From assembly GCA_031269875.1 (NCBI GenBank), contig JAISYM010000029.1, forward strand, positions 1 through 53,598: a DNA stretch of 53,598 nucleotides, read 5' to 3'. Within the stretch, counting starts at the first letter, position 1. Every line of letters begins with the position of its first letter. The notes below the pieces were generated by a model that saw nothing but the letters and a program-made list of their open reading frames with translations, was not told the origin of the DNA and did no database searches. This document shows positions 16,341-25,521 of this stretch, piece after piece. The stretch comes from Synergistaceae bacterium (GTDB taxonomy: Bacteria > Synergistota > Synergistia > Synergistales > Synergistaceae). A program made the translations under genes and the position numbers.

Positions 16341-17912
16341 ATGTTTTACGACTGGCAGGATAGGGCAATAGCGGCGATATCGGGGAAGAACGGGATACTC
16401 TCCGCCCCCACCGGAAGCGGCAAAACATGGGTGGCGTACAGATGGGCCGGACTGATGGACGAAAACGGAAGTCCAGTAATGCCCGGCTGGCGGGTTATCT
16501 TCACGGCCCCGATAAAAGCGCTCTCCAACGAGCGATATCTTGACCTCCGCCGTATGGGTTTCGACGTCGGGCTGGAGACCGGGGATTTCAAAAAAAATTC
16601 GAACGCGGCCGTCCTCTGCTGCACTCAGGAGATATACACGCTCAAGTACGCGCACATACCCTCTCAGCGCGTCATAATCGACGAGTTCCACTTCATCTTC
16701 TCGTCCGCGGAGCGCACGAGGGCCTACATTGACGGCATACGCGGCACAAGCCCCGATTCCATGATGCTCGTTATGAGCGCGACCTTCGGCGACCCGCAGA
16801 CCGTCCGGCGCTACCTGGAAGAGATGGGCAGGCGCGACTTTGAGCTCTTCGAGACGCGCGAGAGGGTGACGAAGCTCGTGTTCCGCAAGAAGGGCACGCA
16901 CTATTCGCGCATACGCGACGCGCTCGTCTTTGTATTCTCGCGGCGTGGAGCGGATTACATCGCGAAGCAGATAGCGCGGACGAGAAAAAAAATCGAACGC
17001 CAGGACAGGGCCAGACTGCGCGAGATGGGGGAAATACTGGAGGTTCAGCGTATGCCGGAGATGATGATCTACGGCGTCGGCGTCTACTACGGCAGTCTTT
17101 TTCCCAAGGAAAAGCTCTTAGTCGAGATGGCCTTCCGCGAAAGGATACTCGACGTAGTTGTCGGTACCGACGCGCTGTCCCTTGGAGTGAACCTGCCGGC
17201 GGAGAGCGTGATCTTCGGCCAGATGGCAAAGTACGTGGACGGCCCGCTCTCGCGCAACGAATTTTTGCAGATGTCCGGCCGGGCTGGGAGAAAGGGTTAT
17301 TTCGATACCGGCTACGTCTCGTTTATACCGAAGAGCAAGGCGGAACATTACGACTTCGACACGGAGACGCTCTACCGCGAAATCATGGACAAGGAGAGTG
17401 AGCCGGCGCGCATCTCGATACAGCCGGCGGTGGGCCGCCTCTTGAAGCATCGCGTGACGGAGGAGCAGGAAGCGCGGATGATAGCGGACTGTTCGCTGCC
17501 TCGCGTAGCGTACGAGATGGCGCTCTCCGACGTGCGCGACCTTCTGCTTCTGATCAACCGCACTTTAGGCCTGATAAAGGACAGGAGGGAGCGGGAAAAA
17601 TTGCGCGAGACGCTGGCCGATCTGTGGTTTGACGAGATGAGCCTGACGAGCAATATGGCCGTCGCGAAGCTGTTCGTGACAAAGGGCGAGCCGGACGCGA
17701 TGCAGGCGGCGGAACTCCTGGCCCAGGAGGAACGCAACTATCTCCAAGCGCTCCTGAAGGTCAAGCGTTACGCTAATAGGATGCCGGACGGCTACAAGTT
17801 CTCCAATATGGAGCGCATCGACGCTACCGTGGAGCGCATCGACGCCACGGTATTCGGCTTCGAGGAAAAGATCCGCCAATTGGACCTGACCGAGGACAGC
17901 TGGTCGTTTTAA
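16341..17912 (+). CDS. DExH-box helicase, Ski2-like
   Basis: A 523-residue superfamily 2 helicase. Motif I is APTGSGKT (22-29), motif II DEFH (114-117), motif III VMSAT, and motifs V and VI are GTDALSLGVNLP and QMSGRAGRKG. The DExH box, NLPAE and GRAGRKG place it with Ski2/Mtr4/Hel308-like enzymes that act on RNA or DNA. It lacks the long C-terminal arch of Mtr4 and ends in a helical region rich in charged residues. Near the C-terminus a 21-bp tandem duplication gives ERIDATVERIDATV. No known partner nuclease lies nearby. A GGGGCGGCGG stretch serves as a weak ribosome-binding site. Confidence 0.9.
   Translation: MFYDWQDRAIAAISGKNGILSAPTGSGKTWVAYRWAGLMDENGSPVMPGWRVIFTAPIKALSNERYLDLRRMGFDVGLETGDFKKNSNAAVLCCTQEIYTLKYAHIPSQRVIIDEFHFIFSSAERTRAYIDGIRGTSPDSMMLVMSATFGDPQTVRRYLEEMGRRDFELFETRERVTKLVFRKKGTHYSRIRDALVFVFSRRGADYIAKQIARTRKKIERQDRARLREMGEILEVQRMPEMMIYGVGVYYGSLFPKEKLLVEMAFRERILDVVVGTDALSLGVNLPAESVIFGQMAKYVDGPLSRNEFLQMSGRAGRKGYFDTGYVSFIPKSKAEHYDFDTETLYREIMDKESEPARISIQPAVGRLLKHRVTEEQEARMIADCSLPRVAYEMALSDVRDLLLLINRTLGLIKDRREREKLRETLADLWFDEMSLTSNMAVAKLFVTKGEPDAMQAAELLAQEERNYLQALLKVKRYANRMPDGYKFSNMERIDATVERIDATVFGFEEKIRQLDLTEDSWSF
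17811..17852 (+). repeat. 21-bp tandem duplication inside the helicase gene
   Basis: Two adjacent 21-bp units (17811-17831 and 17832-17852) differ only in their last few bases and both encode ERIDATV. The duplication keeps the frame and probably lengthens a C-terminal helix by two turns. Confidence 0.85.
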
Positions 17913-17937
17913 TTGTAAAATTTGCCATAACGCCGCG

Positions 17938-20022
17938 TCACTCAGCATCGCGTTTGCGGTTTTTGGGGAGATACGCGCGCAGTTTGGTAAATACGTCCTC
18001 TACTTTCAATGGCTTGCCGAGGTGGTCGTTCATGCCGGCCGCCAGGCATTTTTCCACGTCCTCGCGGAACACGTTTGCGGTCATGGCGACGATCGGCACG
18101 GTCGAGGCGTTCGGGAAGCCGGACGCGCGGATTCGCCGCGTGGCTTCGTATCCGTCCATCTCCGGCATCTGTAAATCCATGAAAACGATGTCATAGGCGT
18201 CAGGCGATTCGCTGAACATATCGAGCGCCTCCTTGCCGTTCTTCGCGCAGTCGATCGAAAGGGCGGTCGGTTCGAGGATAGATGTCATTATCTCTCTGTT
18301 TATCTCCACGTCCTCCGCCAGGAGCATTCGGTACCTCTCGAAACTGCAGGTTTCGGACAGATCGCTTTCCTCCGTGAAAGCGTCGCCGTCTCCGAAGAAC
18401 TCGCTCAAGCAATCGGACACGTCGCACGGAAAGATGGGTTTGCGCAGGAACTTACACACCCCGGCCGCCTTCGCCTCCTGTTCTATGAAGCCCCACTCGA
18501 CGGCCGACATCATAACGATGACGGCGTCTGGGGCAAAATTCTCCTTTATCCGGCGCGAGAGCTCTATCCCATTCATTCCAGGCAGTTTCCAGTCGACGAA
18601 AAATATGTCGTAACCGTTCCGCCCGATCATCTCGCAGACATCCTCCCCGCTCGCGGCAAATTCGCAGCGGACACCTAGAGTGTCAGTGATATCCTTGAGG
18701 TATTCCCTCACCTCAGCCGCGTCGTCCACGATGAGAGCGCGAACGCTGCTCAGGTTTTTGGCCGATTCCGGGGCGTGCCGGCCGGGGGCGCGCCTTGCCC
18801 TTATTGTGAATGTGAAGGTGGAACCGCGCCCGAGTTCCGATTCTATCCATATCTTGCCGCCCATCATGTCCACTATGCGCTTTGAGATGGCCAGGCCAAG
18901 GCCGGTTCCGCCGAACTTGCGGGAGGTGCTGTTGTCCGCTTGCGCGAAGGAGCTGAAAAGTTTTGCCTGCTGCTCCTCGCTGATACCGATTCCGGTGTCG
19001 CTCACGCCGATTTGGATAGTGCAGACGCCGTCTTTCTCATCTGCCAGATGCGCGCTCAATCTCACAGAGCCGCCTTCCGGCGTGAACTTGACTGCGTTGG
19101 AAAGCAGATTCGTCACGACCTGAGCCAGCCGCTGGTCGTCGCCGTCGAGACAGCGCGGGATGTTCTTGTCGATGTACACGCCGAGATTCAGCCGTTTTTC
19201 ATCGACGCGGAAGTTGATCACGTCCACGACCTTCTTAAGCGCCTTCTCGAAGTCAAACTCCACAAACGAGAGCTCCAGCTTGTTCGCTTCTATCTTCGAC
19301 ATATCCAGTATATCGTTGATGATGCCAAGGAGGTGCGTCGACGCCTCCTCTATCCTGTTGATGCAGTAAATCCTCTTATCGGCGTCCGGCGAGGATTTGG
19401 CAAGCACCGTCATGCCTATGATCGCGTTCATGGGCGTGCGTATTTCGTGACTCATGTTGGACAGAAATTCCGACTTCGCGATACTGGCGCGGTCAGCCTC
19501 CTCGCGGGCGCGGGTGAGCTCCGTCACGTCGTTCATCACTACGACGACTCCTCTGCACGAGCCGTTTTTCTCCGCCGCCGGCGTAACCGAAACCTGAAAG
19601 GCCGTTTCCTCGCGGCCGCAGGGCGTCACATTTTCGTCGTACCTGAGCGAAATATTGTTTCGGATTACTTCTACGCATCGCTCTGTTGTCTTTGATATCC
19701 ATTCGGAAGGCATTATTCCGGTAAAGAGTGTTCCAAACGGCACCCCTACGATTTCGCGCATCTCGTCATATCCGAGAAACGAGACGGTCTTATCGCTCCC
19801 AAGGACGAAGCGGGTTTCAAGGTCCAGCATGAACGTGATACCGGGCGTGTTTTTAAGCAAAAGGCGGTTATAGAAGTTCGACAACTCCTTGGCCGTCTCG
19901 TTCGAGCTCTGCAGGCGCACTGTCTGCTCGTGCATAAGGGAGAGCGCGCGGTAGTCCCGCTCGAGTTTTTTGAACTGTCTGGTCAGTTGTTTATATTCTT
20001 TTTCTGCGTCGTCGGGAAGCAT
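17938..20022 (-). CDS. Soluble hybrid sensor histidine kinase with two receiver domains
   Basis: A 694-residue kinase without membrane segments. In order: an N-terminal coiled coil (about 5-55), a PAS domain (about 55-170), a dimerisation helix with His192 in NMSHEIRTPMNAIIGM, an ATPase domain (about 295-410, with SDTGIGI and GGTGLGLAIS), receiver 1 (about 428-545, Asp477 in FFVDWKLPG) and receiver 2 (about 565-690, Asp616 in VFMDLQMPEMDG). No phosphotransfer (HPt) domain or DNA-binding output is present, so a separate HPt partner is expected. It follows the FIST gene by 19 nt in the same direction. FIST is a proposed small-molecule sensor, so the pair probably forms one cytoplasmic signalling unit. 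Confidence 0.93.
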   Translation of the reverse strand: MLPDDAEKEYKQLTRQFKKLERDYRALSLMHEQTVRLQSSNETAKELSNFYNRLLLKNTPGITFMLDLETRFVLGSDKTVSFLGYDEMREIVGVPFGTLFTGIMPSEWISKTTERCVEVIRNNISLRYDENVTPCGREETAFQVSVTPAAEKNGSCRGVVVVMNDVTELTRAREEADRASIAKSEFLSNMSHEIRTPMNAIIGMTVLAKSSPDADKRIYCINRIEEASTHLLGIINDILDMSKIEANKLELSFVEFDFEKALKKVVDVINFRVDEKRLNLGVYIDKNIPRCLDGDDQRLAQVVTNLLSNAVKFTPEGGSVRLSAHLADEKDGVCTIQIGVSDTGIGISEEQQAKLFSSFAQADNSTSRKFGGTGLGLAISKRIVDMMGGKIWIESELGRGSTFTFTIRARRAPGRHAPESAKNLSSVRALIVDDAAEVREYLKDITDTLGVRCEFAASGEDVCEMIGRNGYDIFFVDWKLPGMNGIELSRRIKENFAPDAVIVMMSAVEWGFIEQEAKAAGVCKFLRKPIFPCDVSDCLSEFFGDGDAFTEESDLSETCSFERYRMLLAEDVEINREIMTSILEPTALSIDCAKNGKEALDMFSESPDAYDIVFMDLQMPEMDGYEATRRIRASGFPNASTVPIVAMTANVFREDVEKCLAAGMNDHLGKPLKVEDVFTKLRAYLPKNRKRDAE

Positions 20023-20041
20023 TTGCCGCGCTCTCTTCGCG

Positions 20042-21232
20042 TTATATCATACAGAATGTTATCGAGCAATTATGGAACCTATTCGACGCTTCTCCATCCT
20101 TATAGCTGGTGGGGCATATCTCACCCAAGCAGTACATTCCGGCTAGCGAGATGTTACGAGGCAGATTCTCCGACAGAATACGCCCCTCCGCGCCCGAATC
20201 GGACCCCAGGATCATCGCCCGGCCGCAGCATGACACACAGAATATCGCGGAATACTCGTATCCCTCAGCGCGGGCCGCCTCATCGAGAAGGGCGTTCATG
20301 GACTCACGGCAAGCCGTTAGGATGTCGTCCTTCCCTATGAGACAGATGTTAGCCAGCGTTCCCGCCGGAACGTCTCCGAAAAAGACGCCGGAGCCGTCGG
20401 AGTGGTTCAGGGCTTGGATGTGACGCATGAGAGGAGTCTCGTCATTGCCCTCCCGCGTCAGCATCATCGGGTACGACGTAAAGGCCAGCAGCGGATCATC
20501 AACGTCGGTCTTGAGGCCAAAGCCCTCCAGATATTCTATGAAGGTTTCATCACCAACTTTATACACAATATTACCTTCCGCGACGACTACCCGCCGTATG
20601 CGCTCCGCAAATCGCGAGGTGACGTGACGCAGGGCGAAGGACGGCTTCGCGTTACCCCAAACGCTCACGGCGACCATCGCGTCTTTGTATTCGTTCCCGG
20701 AGAGGAATACCCTGGCGCGCTCGTAGTCGTAATCGTCCGACGCCACGCCGCCCATTAACGGAACGCCGGCGCTCTCCTCGGACAGGACGTTCGGGTACAC
20801 GTCGCCCGAGAAGGACATGCCGGAAGGACAGAGGGTGAATATGAGCTTGGGCTTGGCGTCAGGTTCCGCCTCATCGATCGTGATTTTCCGAAACGCTTCT
20901 CTTATCTTGCTCTCGTGTTCATCTCCCGAGAGGGAATCCGAGACCACGGTTTTAAACGAGCAGTCATCTGCCGAGAGGACGATCAGCACCGCCGCGGCTT
21001 CGTGATGGCCGTCCGGGTCGAGAGTGGCGAGCGTAGTCATTCCGGCAATGCCGATACCGAGCAGATTTTCGAGCTCACGCGTCACGCCCGCGCCGTCCGT
21101 ATCCGCGTCGCAGAACAGGAAGCCGACAGAGTTTTCCCCCATTATCAGTTTTTCCCCGATCGCCCCCGCAAGTTCACCCGCCATTTGGACAGCGTCTTCC
21201 AATTCATAGCTGATAGCAACCGCGCTTTTCAT
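20042..21232 (-). CDS. FIST domain protein (proposed small-molecule sensor)
   Basis: A 396-residue protein matching the FIST_N and FIST_C pattern. The N half contains GFLFCDADTDGAGVTRELENLLG and GVPLMGGVASDD, and the C half has the SFALRHVTSRFAERIRRVV segment and a final SLAGMYCLGEICP followed by HNCSITFCMI. FIST domains occur in signalling proteins and were proposed to bind small ligands such as amino acids. It is cytoplasmic, with no signal peptide. A GGGGAGGGGCG ribosome-binding site precedes the ATG. It is the first gene of a two-gene unit with the hybrid kinase, which suggests it supplies the signal input that the kinase lacks. Several cysteines cluster near the C-terminus. Confidence 0.88.
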   Translation of the reverse strand: MKSAVAISYELEDAVQMAGELAGAIGEKLIMGENSVGFLFCDADTDGAGVTRELENLLGIGIAGMTTLATLDPDGHHEAAAVLIVLSADDCSFKTVVSDSLSGDEHESKIREAFRKITIDEAEPDAKPKLIFTLCPSGMSFSGDVYPNVLSEESAGVPLMGGVASDDYDYERARVFLSGNEYKDAMVAVSVWGNAKPSFALRHVTSRFAERIRRVVVAEGNIVYKVGDETFIEYLEGFGLKTDVDDPLLAFTSYPMMLTREGNDETPLMRHIQALNHSDGSGVFFGDVPAGTLANICLIGKDDILTACRESMNALLDEAARAEGYEYSAIFCVSCCGRAMILGSDSGAEGRILSENLPRNISLAGMYCLGEICPTSYKDGEASNRFHNCSITFCMI

Positions 21233-21368
21233 TAACGCCCCTCCCCGATGTGATTTTAGGACCGCCCATCCGCGCCATGCGTCTTTAATAATAAATCTTA
21301 CGATGATAATGACATTTTATCACGTGAAAGACTCGATCGTCACGTAAGTTCCAATGAACATGAATTTG

Positions 21369-21377
21369 TGGTACTAT
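21369..21377 (+). promoter_or_regulatory. Extended -10 promoter for the mre-mrdA-min-rodA run
   Basis: TGGTACTAT fits an extended -10 element (TGnTACTAT) about 60 nt upstream of the mreB ATG, in the gap divergent from the FIST gene. An overlapping TATACT lies at 21375-21380. No clear -35 is present. Confidence 0.4.
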
Positions 21378-21437
21378 ACTCGGCACGGAGTCAGGTGTCT
21401 CCGCTGGTTGATCTGTGCGGAAAGCGAGGCAATATGG

Positions 21438-22493
21438 ATGTTCAAGTTTTTATCCGGTCTTTTCAGCCGGGATATTGGAATAGATTTAGGCAGCGCGAAT
21501 ATCGTCGTTTACGTTAAGGGCAAGGGCATCACGATAGACGAGCCCTCCGTGCTCGCCGTGAGGAAAGTTGGCAGAAAGGGCAAGAAGGAAGTAATCGCCT
21601 TTGGACATCCGGCAAAGAGGATGATCGGCAAGACCCCGCTGGGCATAGAGACAGTGCGCCCTCTCCAACACGGGGTTATAGCCGACTTTGACATGACGGA
21701 GCAGATGGTTGGGCATTACATGTCCGGCGCGAACCAGAAGCGCCGCCTGCTCGCGCATCCCAGGGTCGCGATCTGCGTTCCCGCCTGCGTCACAGAGGTG
21801 GAAAAGCGCGCCGTAGTCGACGCGACGCTTGGCGCGGGCGCAAGAGAAGCCTTCGTCGTCGAGGAGCCGCTGGCGGCGGCGCTCGGAACGGGGCTTCCGA
21901 TAAACGAGCCGCGCGGCAACATGGTCGTGGACATAGGCGGGGGCACGAGCGAGGTCGCGGTGCTGTCGCTTGGGGGGGTCGTCATCAGCAACTCGCTTCG
22001 CACCGCAGGAGACGACCTCGACAACGCCATAATCGCGATGATGCGCCAGAACTACACCCTCTCGATCGGGGACAGCACCGCCGAAGAGGTCAAATTCAAC
22101 ATCGGTTCCGTCATACCGCTCGATGAGGAGTTGGAGATGGAGGTCAAGGGACGTGACCTCATGGACGGTCTGCCGAAAGTGGTCAAAGTCTCGTCGGCTG
22201 AGGTGAGGGAGGCCATCGAACCCATTATCCTTCGCATAGAAGATATGCTTCGTTATGCTGTAGAACAGACGCCCCCGGAACTCGTCAAGGACATAGTCGA
22301 CCAGGGACTCATGCTCACCGGAGGCAGCTCTCAGCTTAGAGGCCTCAGCATCCGCTTTTCGGAGGTAATGAACGTGCCGGTTCATATGGCTGAACAACCC
22401 CTCTATTCGGTTGCGATTGGTCTCGGCAAACTTTTGGAGACTGTCGACAAGGGGGATAAAATAGCCATTACCGTCGATCACTCGACGGTGTAG
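21438..22493 (+). CDS. mreB: Rod shape-determining protein MreB
   Basis: MreB is the bacterial actin that guides lateral wall synthesis from under the membrane. From the chosen start the 351-residue product opens MFKFLSGLFSRDIGIDLG, with a hydrophobic amphipathic N-terminus, and continues with the actin phosphate 1 motif GIDLGSANIVVYVKG and phosphate 2 motif DIGGGTSEVAVLSLG. EEPLAAALG and MLTGGSSQLRGL are also typical. The reading frame runs upstream to 21354, but the ATG at 21438 has GAGG at 21426 and matches the family start. It heads the run mreB-mreC-mreD-mrdA with gaps of 13 nt or overlaps. Confidence 0.97.
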   Translation: MFKFLSGLFSRDIGIDLGSANIVVYVKGKGITIDEPSVLAVRKVGRKGKKEVIAFGHPAKRMIGKTPLGIETVRPLQHGVIADFDMTEQMVGHYMSGANQKRRLLAHPRVAICVPACVTEVEKRAVVDATLGAGAREAFVVEEPLAAALGTGLPINEPRGNMVVDIGGGTSEVAVLSLGGVVISNSLRTAGDDLDNAIIAMMRQNYTLSIGDSTAEEVKFNIGSVIPLDEELEMEVKGRDLMDGLPKVVKVSSAEVREAIEPIILRIEDMLRYAVEQTPPELVKDIVDQGLMLTGGSSQLRGLSIRFSEVMNVPVHMAEQPLYSVAIGLGKLLETVDKGDKIAITVDHSTV

Positions 22494-22506
22494 GAACACT
22501 CGCCTT

Positions 22507-23295
22507 ATGGTGAGCAAACTCAACCCAATCCTCGTAAATACGCTTCTCGCTTTTTTATGCGGTTTATTGTTGATTTGGTCGTCGTCCGCGTTTCCCGGGT
22601 TCGTTCGCGCAATGGTGGATAAGTGGGGGGCGGCGCTCTATCTTCCGGAAGTTCCCGCCCTAGAGCTGAGGACGCTGGTGCAGGCGACGGGTAACTGGGT
22701 GATGGAAAGAAAGAGCCTCCAGGATCGCAACAGTGAACTGGAACTCGAAAACCTGGCGCTCCGCACGGCTCTTCAGCAGGAGCTTGCTCCTGAGCCGCAG
22801 GACTCTTCGGAGATGATCGGGGCAAGGGTAACGCTCCGGTATCCTGACGCGTGGTGGAAGGAGATACGGATCGACAGGGGCTCGAAACATGGCGTTCGCT
22901 CCGGCGCTCCGGCGCTTTCGGACGGTTTTATCATAGGGAAAGTCGCAAGCGTGGGAGAGGACTACGCGTGGGTCGAGCTCGTCACGTCGTCGTCCTTCAT
23001 GCTGGCCGCCGTAGTCGATGACACGTGGGATCTCGGGGTTATAAACGGCGACGACAGGGGGAATATCTGGCTGCTCTATACCCCCCCGGAGAAGGAGTTC
23101 CAGCGCGGCATGATTATCTCGACAGCCCTTGTCGGCGACTACCTCCCGCCTGGGATACCCATAGGGAAAATTTGGGGCGAGGGAGACCTGCGGGACGGTT
23201 TCATGCCCCAAAAGGTGGTCTCGGGAGCTCACCTTACCCAGCTCTACAGCGTTCAAATACTCCGCACGGGCGGCGCGGGAGGCGGCGCGGATTGA
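22507..23295 (+). CDS. mreC: Rod shape-determining protein MreC
   Basis: MreC is a membrane-anchored periplasmic scaffold that activates PBP2-RodA. The 262-residue product has one N-terminal membrane helix (about 9-30), a coiled coil (about 62-95, ERKSLQDRNSELELENLALR) and the double beta-barrel domain, with ARVTLRYPDAWWKEIRIDRGSKHGVRSG (residues split by the barrel start) and a terminal GIPIGKIWG. The C-terminus is short compared with proteobacterial MreC. Its stop overlaps the TTG start of mreD, so translation is coupled. Confidence 0.93.
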   Translation: MVSKLNPILVNTLLAFLCGLLLIWSSSAFPGFVRAMVDKWGAALYLPEVPALELRTLVQATGNWVMERKSLQDRNSELELENLALRTALQQELAPEPQDSSEMIGARVTLRYPDAWWKEIRIDRGSKHGVRSGAPALSDGFIIGKVASVGEDYAWVELVTSSSFMLAAVVDDTWDLGVINGDDRGNIWLLYTPPEKEFQRGMIISTALVGDYLPPGIPIGKIWGEGDLRDGFMPQKVVSGAHLTQLYSVQILRTGGAGGGAD

Positions 23296-23762
23296 TTATC
23301 TCGTCGTTTGTCTGGCTCCTTCAGGATTTCTTGCAGGTTCTCGTCACGAGATTGATCTTAGCGCCGGAAATTTTCCTGCTGGCCGCGCTCTATAAGCTCA
23401 TCTCCGGGCCTCAATCGCCCCGGCGCGCGGCAAAGTGGATATGGTTTGTCTTCTTTGGGGGGGTGCTGTGGGATCTCCGTTGGGCCTCCGTTCCGGGAAT
23501 GAGCGGACTTTTGAACGTCGCGGCGCTCGCGTCCGTTTACTGGATATGGGACAGAACCCCGACCGCGGGCCGCAGCGCGCTGCTTTTCGCCGCAATTGCG
23601 GGCGGCGCTCACCTGTTCTCCGGCGTAATACATTACCTCGCCTGGGCTTTGCCCGGACAAGCGGCAATGCGAACCTTCGCCATTCAGCAGCTGCTTATGA
23701 TACCCGTGCTGGCGCTCCTCTGCGTGATATACGCGTTTAAGGCTTCGAATACGCATGTATAG
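23292..23762 (+). CDS. mreD: Rod shape-determining protein MreD
   Basis: A 156-residue polytopic membrane protein with four to five hydrophobic helices, in the usual place after mreC. The start is taken as TTG 23292 (MIISSFVWLLQDFLQ), which overlaps the mreC stop as TTGA. No methionine lies in a better place, and the upstream open frame only shadows mreC. MreD sequences are poorly conserved, so the call rests on size, membrane pattern and position between mreC and mrdA. It overlaps mrdA by 8 nt. Confidence 0.85.
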   Translation: MIISSFVWLLQDFLQVLVTRLILAPEIFLLAALYKLISGPQSPRRAAKWIWFVFFGGVLWDLRWASVPGMSGLLNVAALASVYWIWDRTPTAGRSALLFAAIAGGAHLFSGVIHYLAWALPGQAAMRTFAIQQLLMIPVLALLCVIYAFKASNTHV

Positions 23763-25491
23763 CGGACTCGAACGTCTCGACCTGGATAAAAGGCTCCTTT
23801 ACGTCCGCAATATACTCATTTTCTCCCTCTCGTTTCTCATCGTGGGTCTCGTATATTTTCAGCTTGTAAGGGCCGACGAATACGTTGAACTGGCGTCGGG
23901 AAACAGGCTCAGAATGATCCGGCTCCTGCCGCCCAGGGGCAACATATACGACGCGAACGGGGTTCCTCTCGCGGTGAACGTCCGCACGTTCGATATCAAG
24001 AGCTATCCGATGAATTTAAGGAACGATGAGGATTTCGAGGGCGTTGCTTCGCTTTTTGCCAGGCATGGAATCCCAATGACTCCTGAGGGGCTGAGGGAGA
24101 GCATTGAAAAACAGTACGTCGCTCCGTACCGCGCGGTTTCCTTGGCGACGAACCTGACGCTGGCTCAGGTCTCCGATCTGGTCATGGATCCCGATTTCCA
24201 GCACGCGCTCTTTCCGTCGCCGGTCTGGCGCAGAATTTACCCGGGCGGCTCGCTGATGGCGCACGTAATCGGTTATGTCGGCGAAATTACTAGGGAGGAT
24301 TTGGAGACACAACGCGACCTGTATTACCAGGGCGGAGATATTGTCGGCAAGAGCGGCGTGGAGGCTGTGTACGAGGAACAGCTGCGAGGAGCGGTCGGAG
24401 ATCAGGTCGTGGAGGTGGACTCGCGCGGGCGGAAACTCCGGGACGTAAATTACAACGATCCTCTCAAGGGCAACGACTTGAAACTTACGATCGACATGGC
24501 GACGCAGAGGGAAGCCGCCCGGATTATGGAGGGAAAGCGCGGCGCGCTGGTCGCTATGAACGTTCGCGACGGCGCTGTGAAGGCATTCTTCTCCTCACCG
24601 ACCTACGACCCGAACCCGCTGACGTGGGGGATATCGAGCAAGGAGTGGTCGGCCCTCCTGGACGACGAAAATCGGCCCATGATGAACAGGGCCATGAGCG
24701 GTTCGTATCCGCCCGGTTCTCCGTTCAAGGTCGTCACGGCGACCGCCGCCCTCATGGAGAATGTCGCGGACACGAGGACTTCGTTCTTTTGCCCGGGACG
24801 CTTTCAGCTCGGCAACCAGACGTTCCGCTGCTGGAAGAGGAGCGGGCATGGGCGTGAGACTTTGATCGGCGCCATCCGGGACTCCTGCGACGTCTATTTC
24901 TATCAGGTCAGCGTCAAGATCGGCATCGACAAGCTCATAAAATGGGCAAAAGAGCTGGGCGTAGGCGAGCGGACCGGGATCGACCTGCCGGGCGAGTCGC
25001 GCGGCACCATCGCGGGCAGGGAGTGGAAGCGCGCGCGCCGTAAGGAAGCGTGGTATCAGGGCGACACGGTAAACTACTCCATAGGGCAGGGCTTCCTCCT
25101 GATGACTCCGCTCCAGCTCGCCAGGATGTACGCCGCCTTTGCGAACGGGGGCAGACTCGTTACGCCGCGCCTGAACTCGGAAAAGCCGCCCGAGTCAGTC
25201 CAGCTCAGGATTACGAAGGCCCACATGGATTCTATACGGACCGGTCTGCGCGAGGTCGCGCGAGCCGGGACGGGACGCGTGGCGGGGAGATATGGGGTCG
25301 AGGTGGCGGGTAAGACGGGCACGGCGCAGAACCCACACGGTGAGGATCACGCGTCGTTTGTCGGTTACGCGCCGGCGGACGATCCTGAATACGTCGTGGC
25401 TGTGCTGGTCGAGGCGGGCGGATCAGGATCGTCGGTCGCGGGTCCTCTCGCCGGGCAGATGCTGGCGTACCTGGTCGAACACGGGAAATAA
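23755..25491 (+). CDS. mrdA: Penicillin-binding protein 2 (elongation transpeptidase)
   Basis: PBP2 cross-links peptidoglycan with RodA during rod elongation. The 578-residue product has one N-terminal membrane helix (about 18-37), the PBP dimer domain with LPPRGNIYDANG (58-69), and a transpeptidase domain. The catalytic SxxK is Ser322-Pro-Phe-Lys325 in YPPGSPFKVVTA, where many PBP2 proteins have STFK. SCD lies in DSCDVYFYQ and the KTG motif in VAGKTGTAQNP. It overlaps mreD by 8 nt and is followed after 30 nt by minC, so shape and division-site genes share a run. Confidence 0.95.
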   Translation: MYSGLERLDLDKRLLYVRNILIFSLSFLIVGLVYFQLVRADEYVELASGNRLRMIRLLPPRGNIYDANGVPLAVNVRTFDIKSYPMNLRNDEDFEGVASLFARHGIPMTPEGLRESIEKQYVAPYRAVSLATNLTLAQVSDLVMDPDFQHALFPSPVWRRIYPGGSLMAHVIGYVGEITREDLETQRDLYYQGGDIVGKSGVEAVYEEQLRGAVGDQVVEVDSRGRKLRDVNYNDPLKGNDLKLTIDMATQREAARIMEGKRGALVAMNVRDGAVKAFFSSPTYDPNPLTWGISSKEWSALLDDENRPMMNRAMSGSYPPGSPFKVVTATAALMENVADTRTSFFCPGRFQLGNQTFRCWKRSGHGRETLIGAIRDSCDVYFYQVSVKIGIDKLIKWAKELGVGERTGIDLPGESRGTIAGREWKRARRKEAWYQGDTVNYSIGQGFLLMTPLQLARMYAAFANGGRLVTPRLNSEKPPESVQLRITKAHMDSIRTGLREVARAGTGRVAGRYGVEVAGKTGTAQNPHGEDHASFVGYAPADDPEYVVAVLVEAGGSGSSVAGPLAGQMLAYLVEHGK

Positions 25492-25521
25492 CAAACCAGC
25501 CTTTTATAAGGGGGGCGCGCT

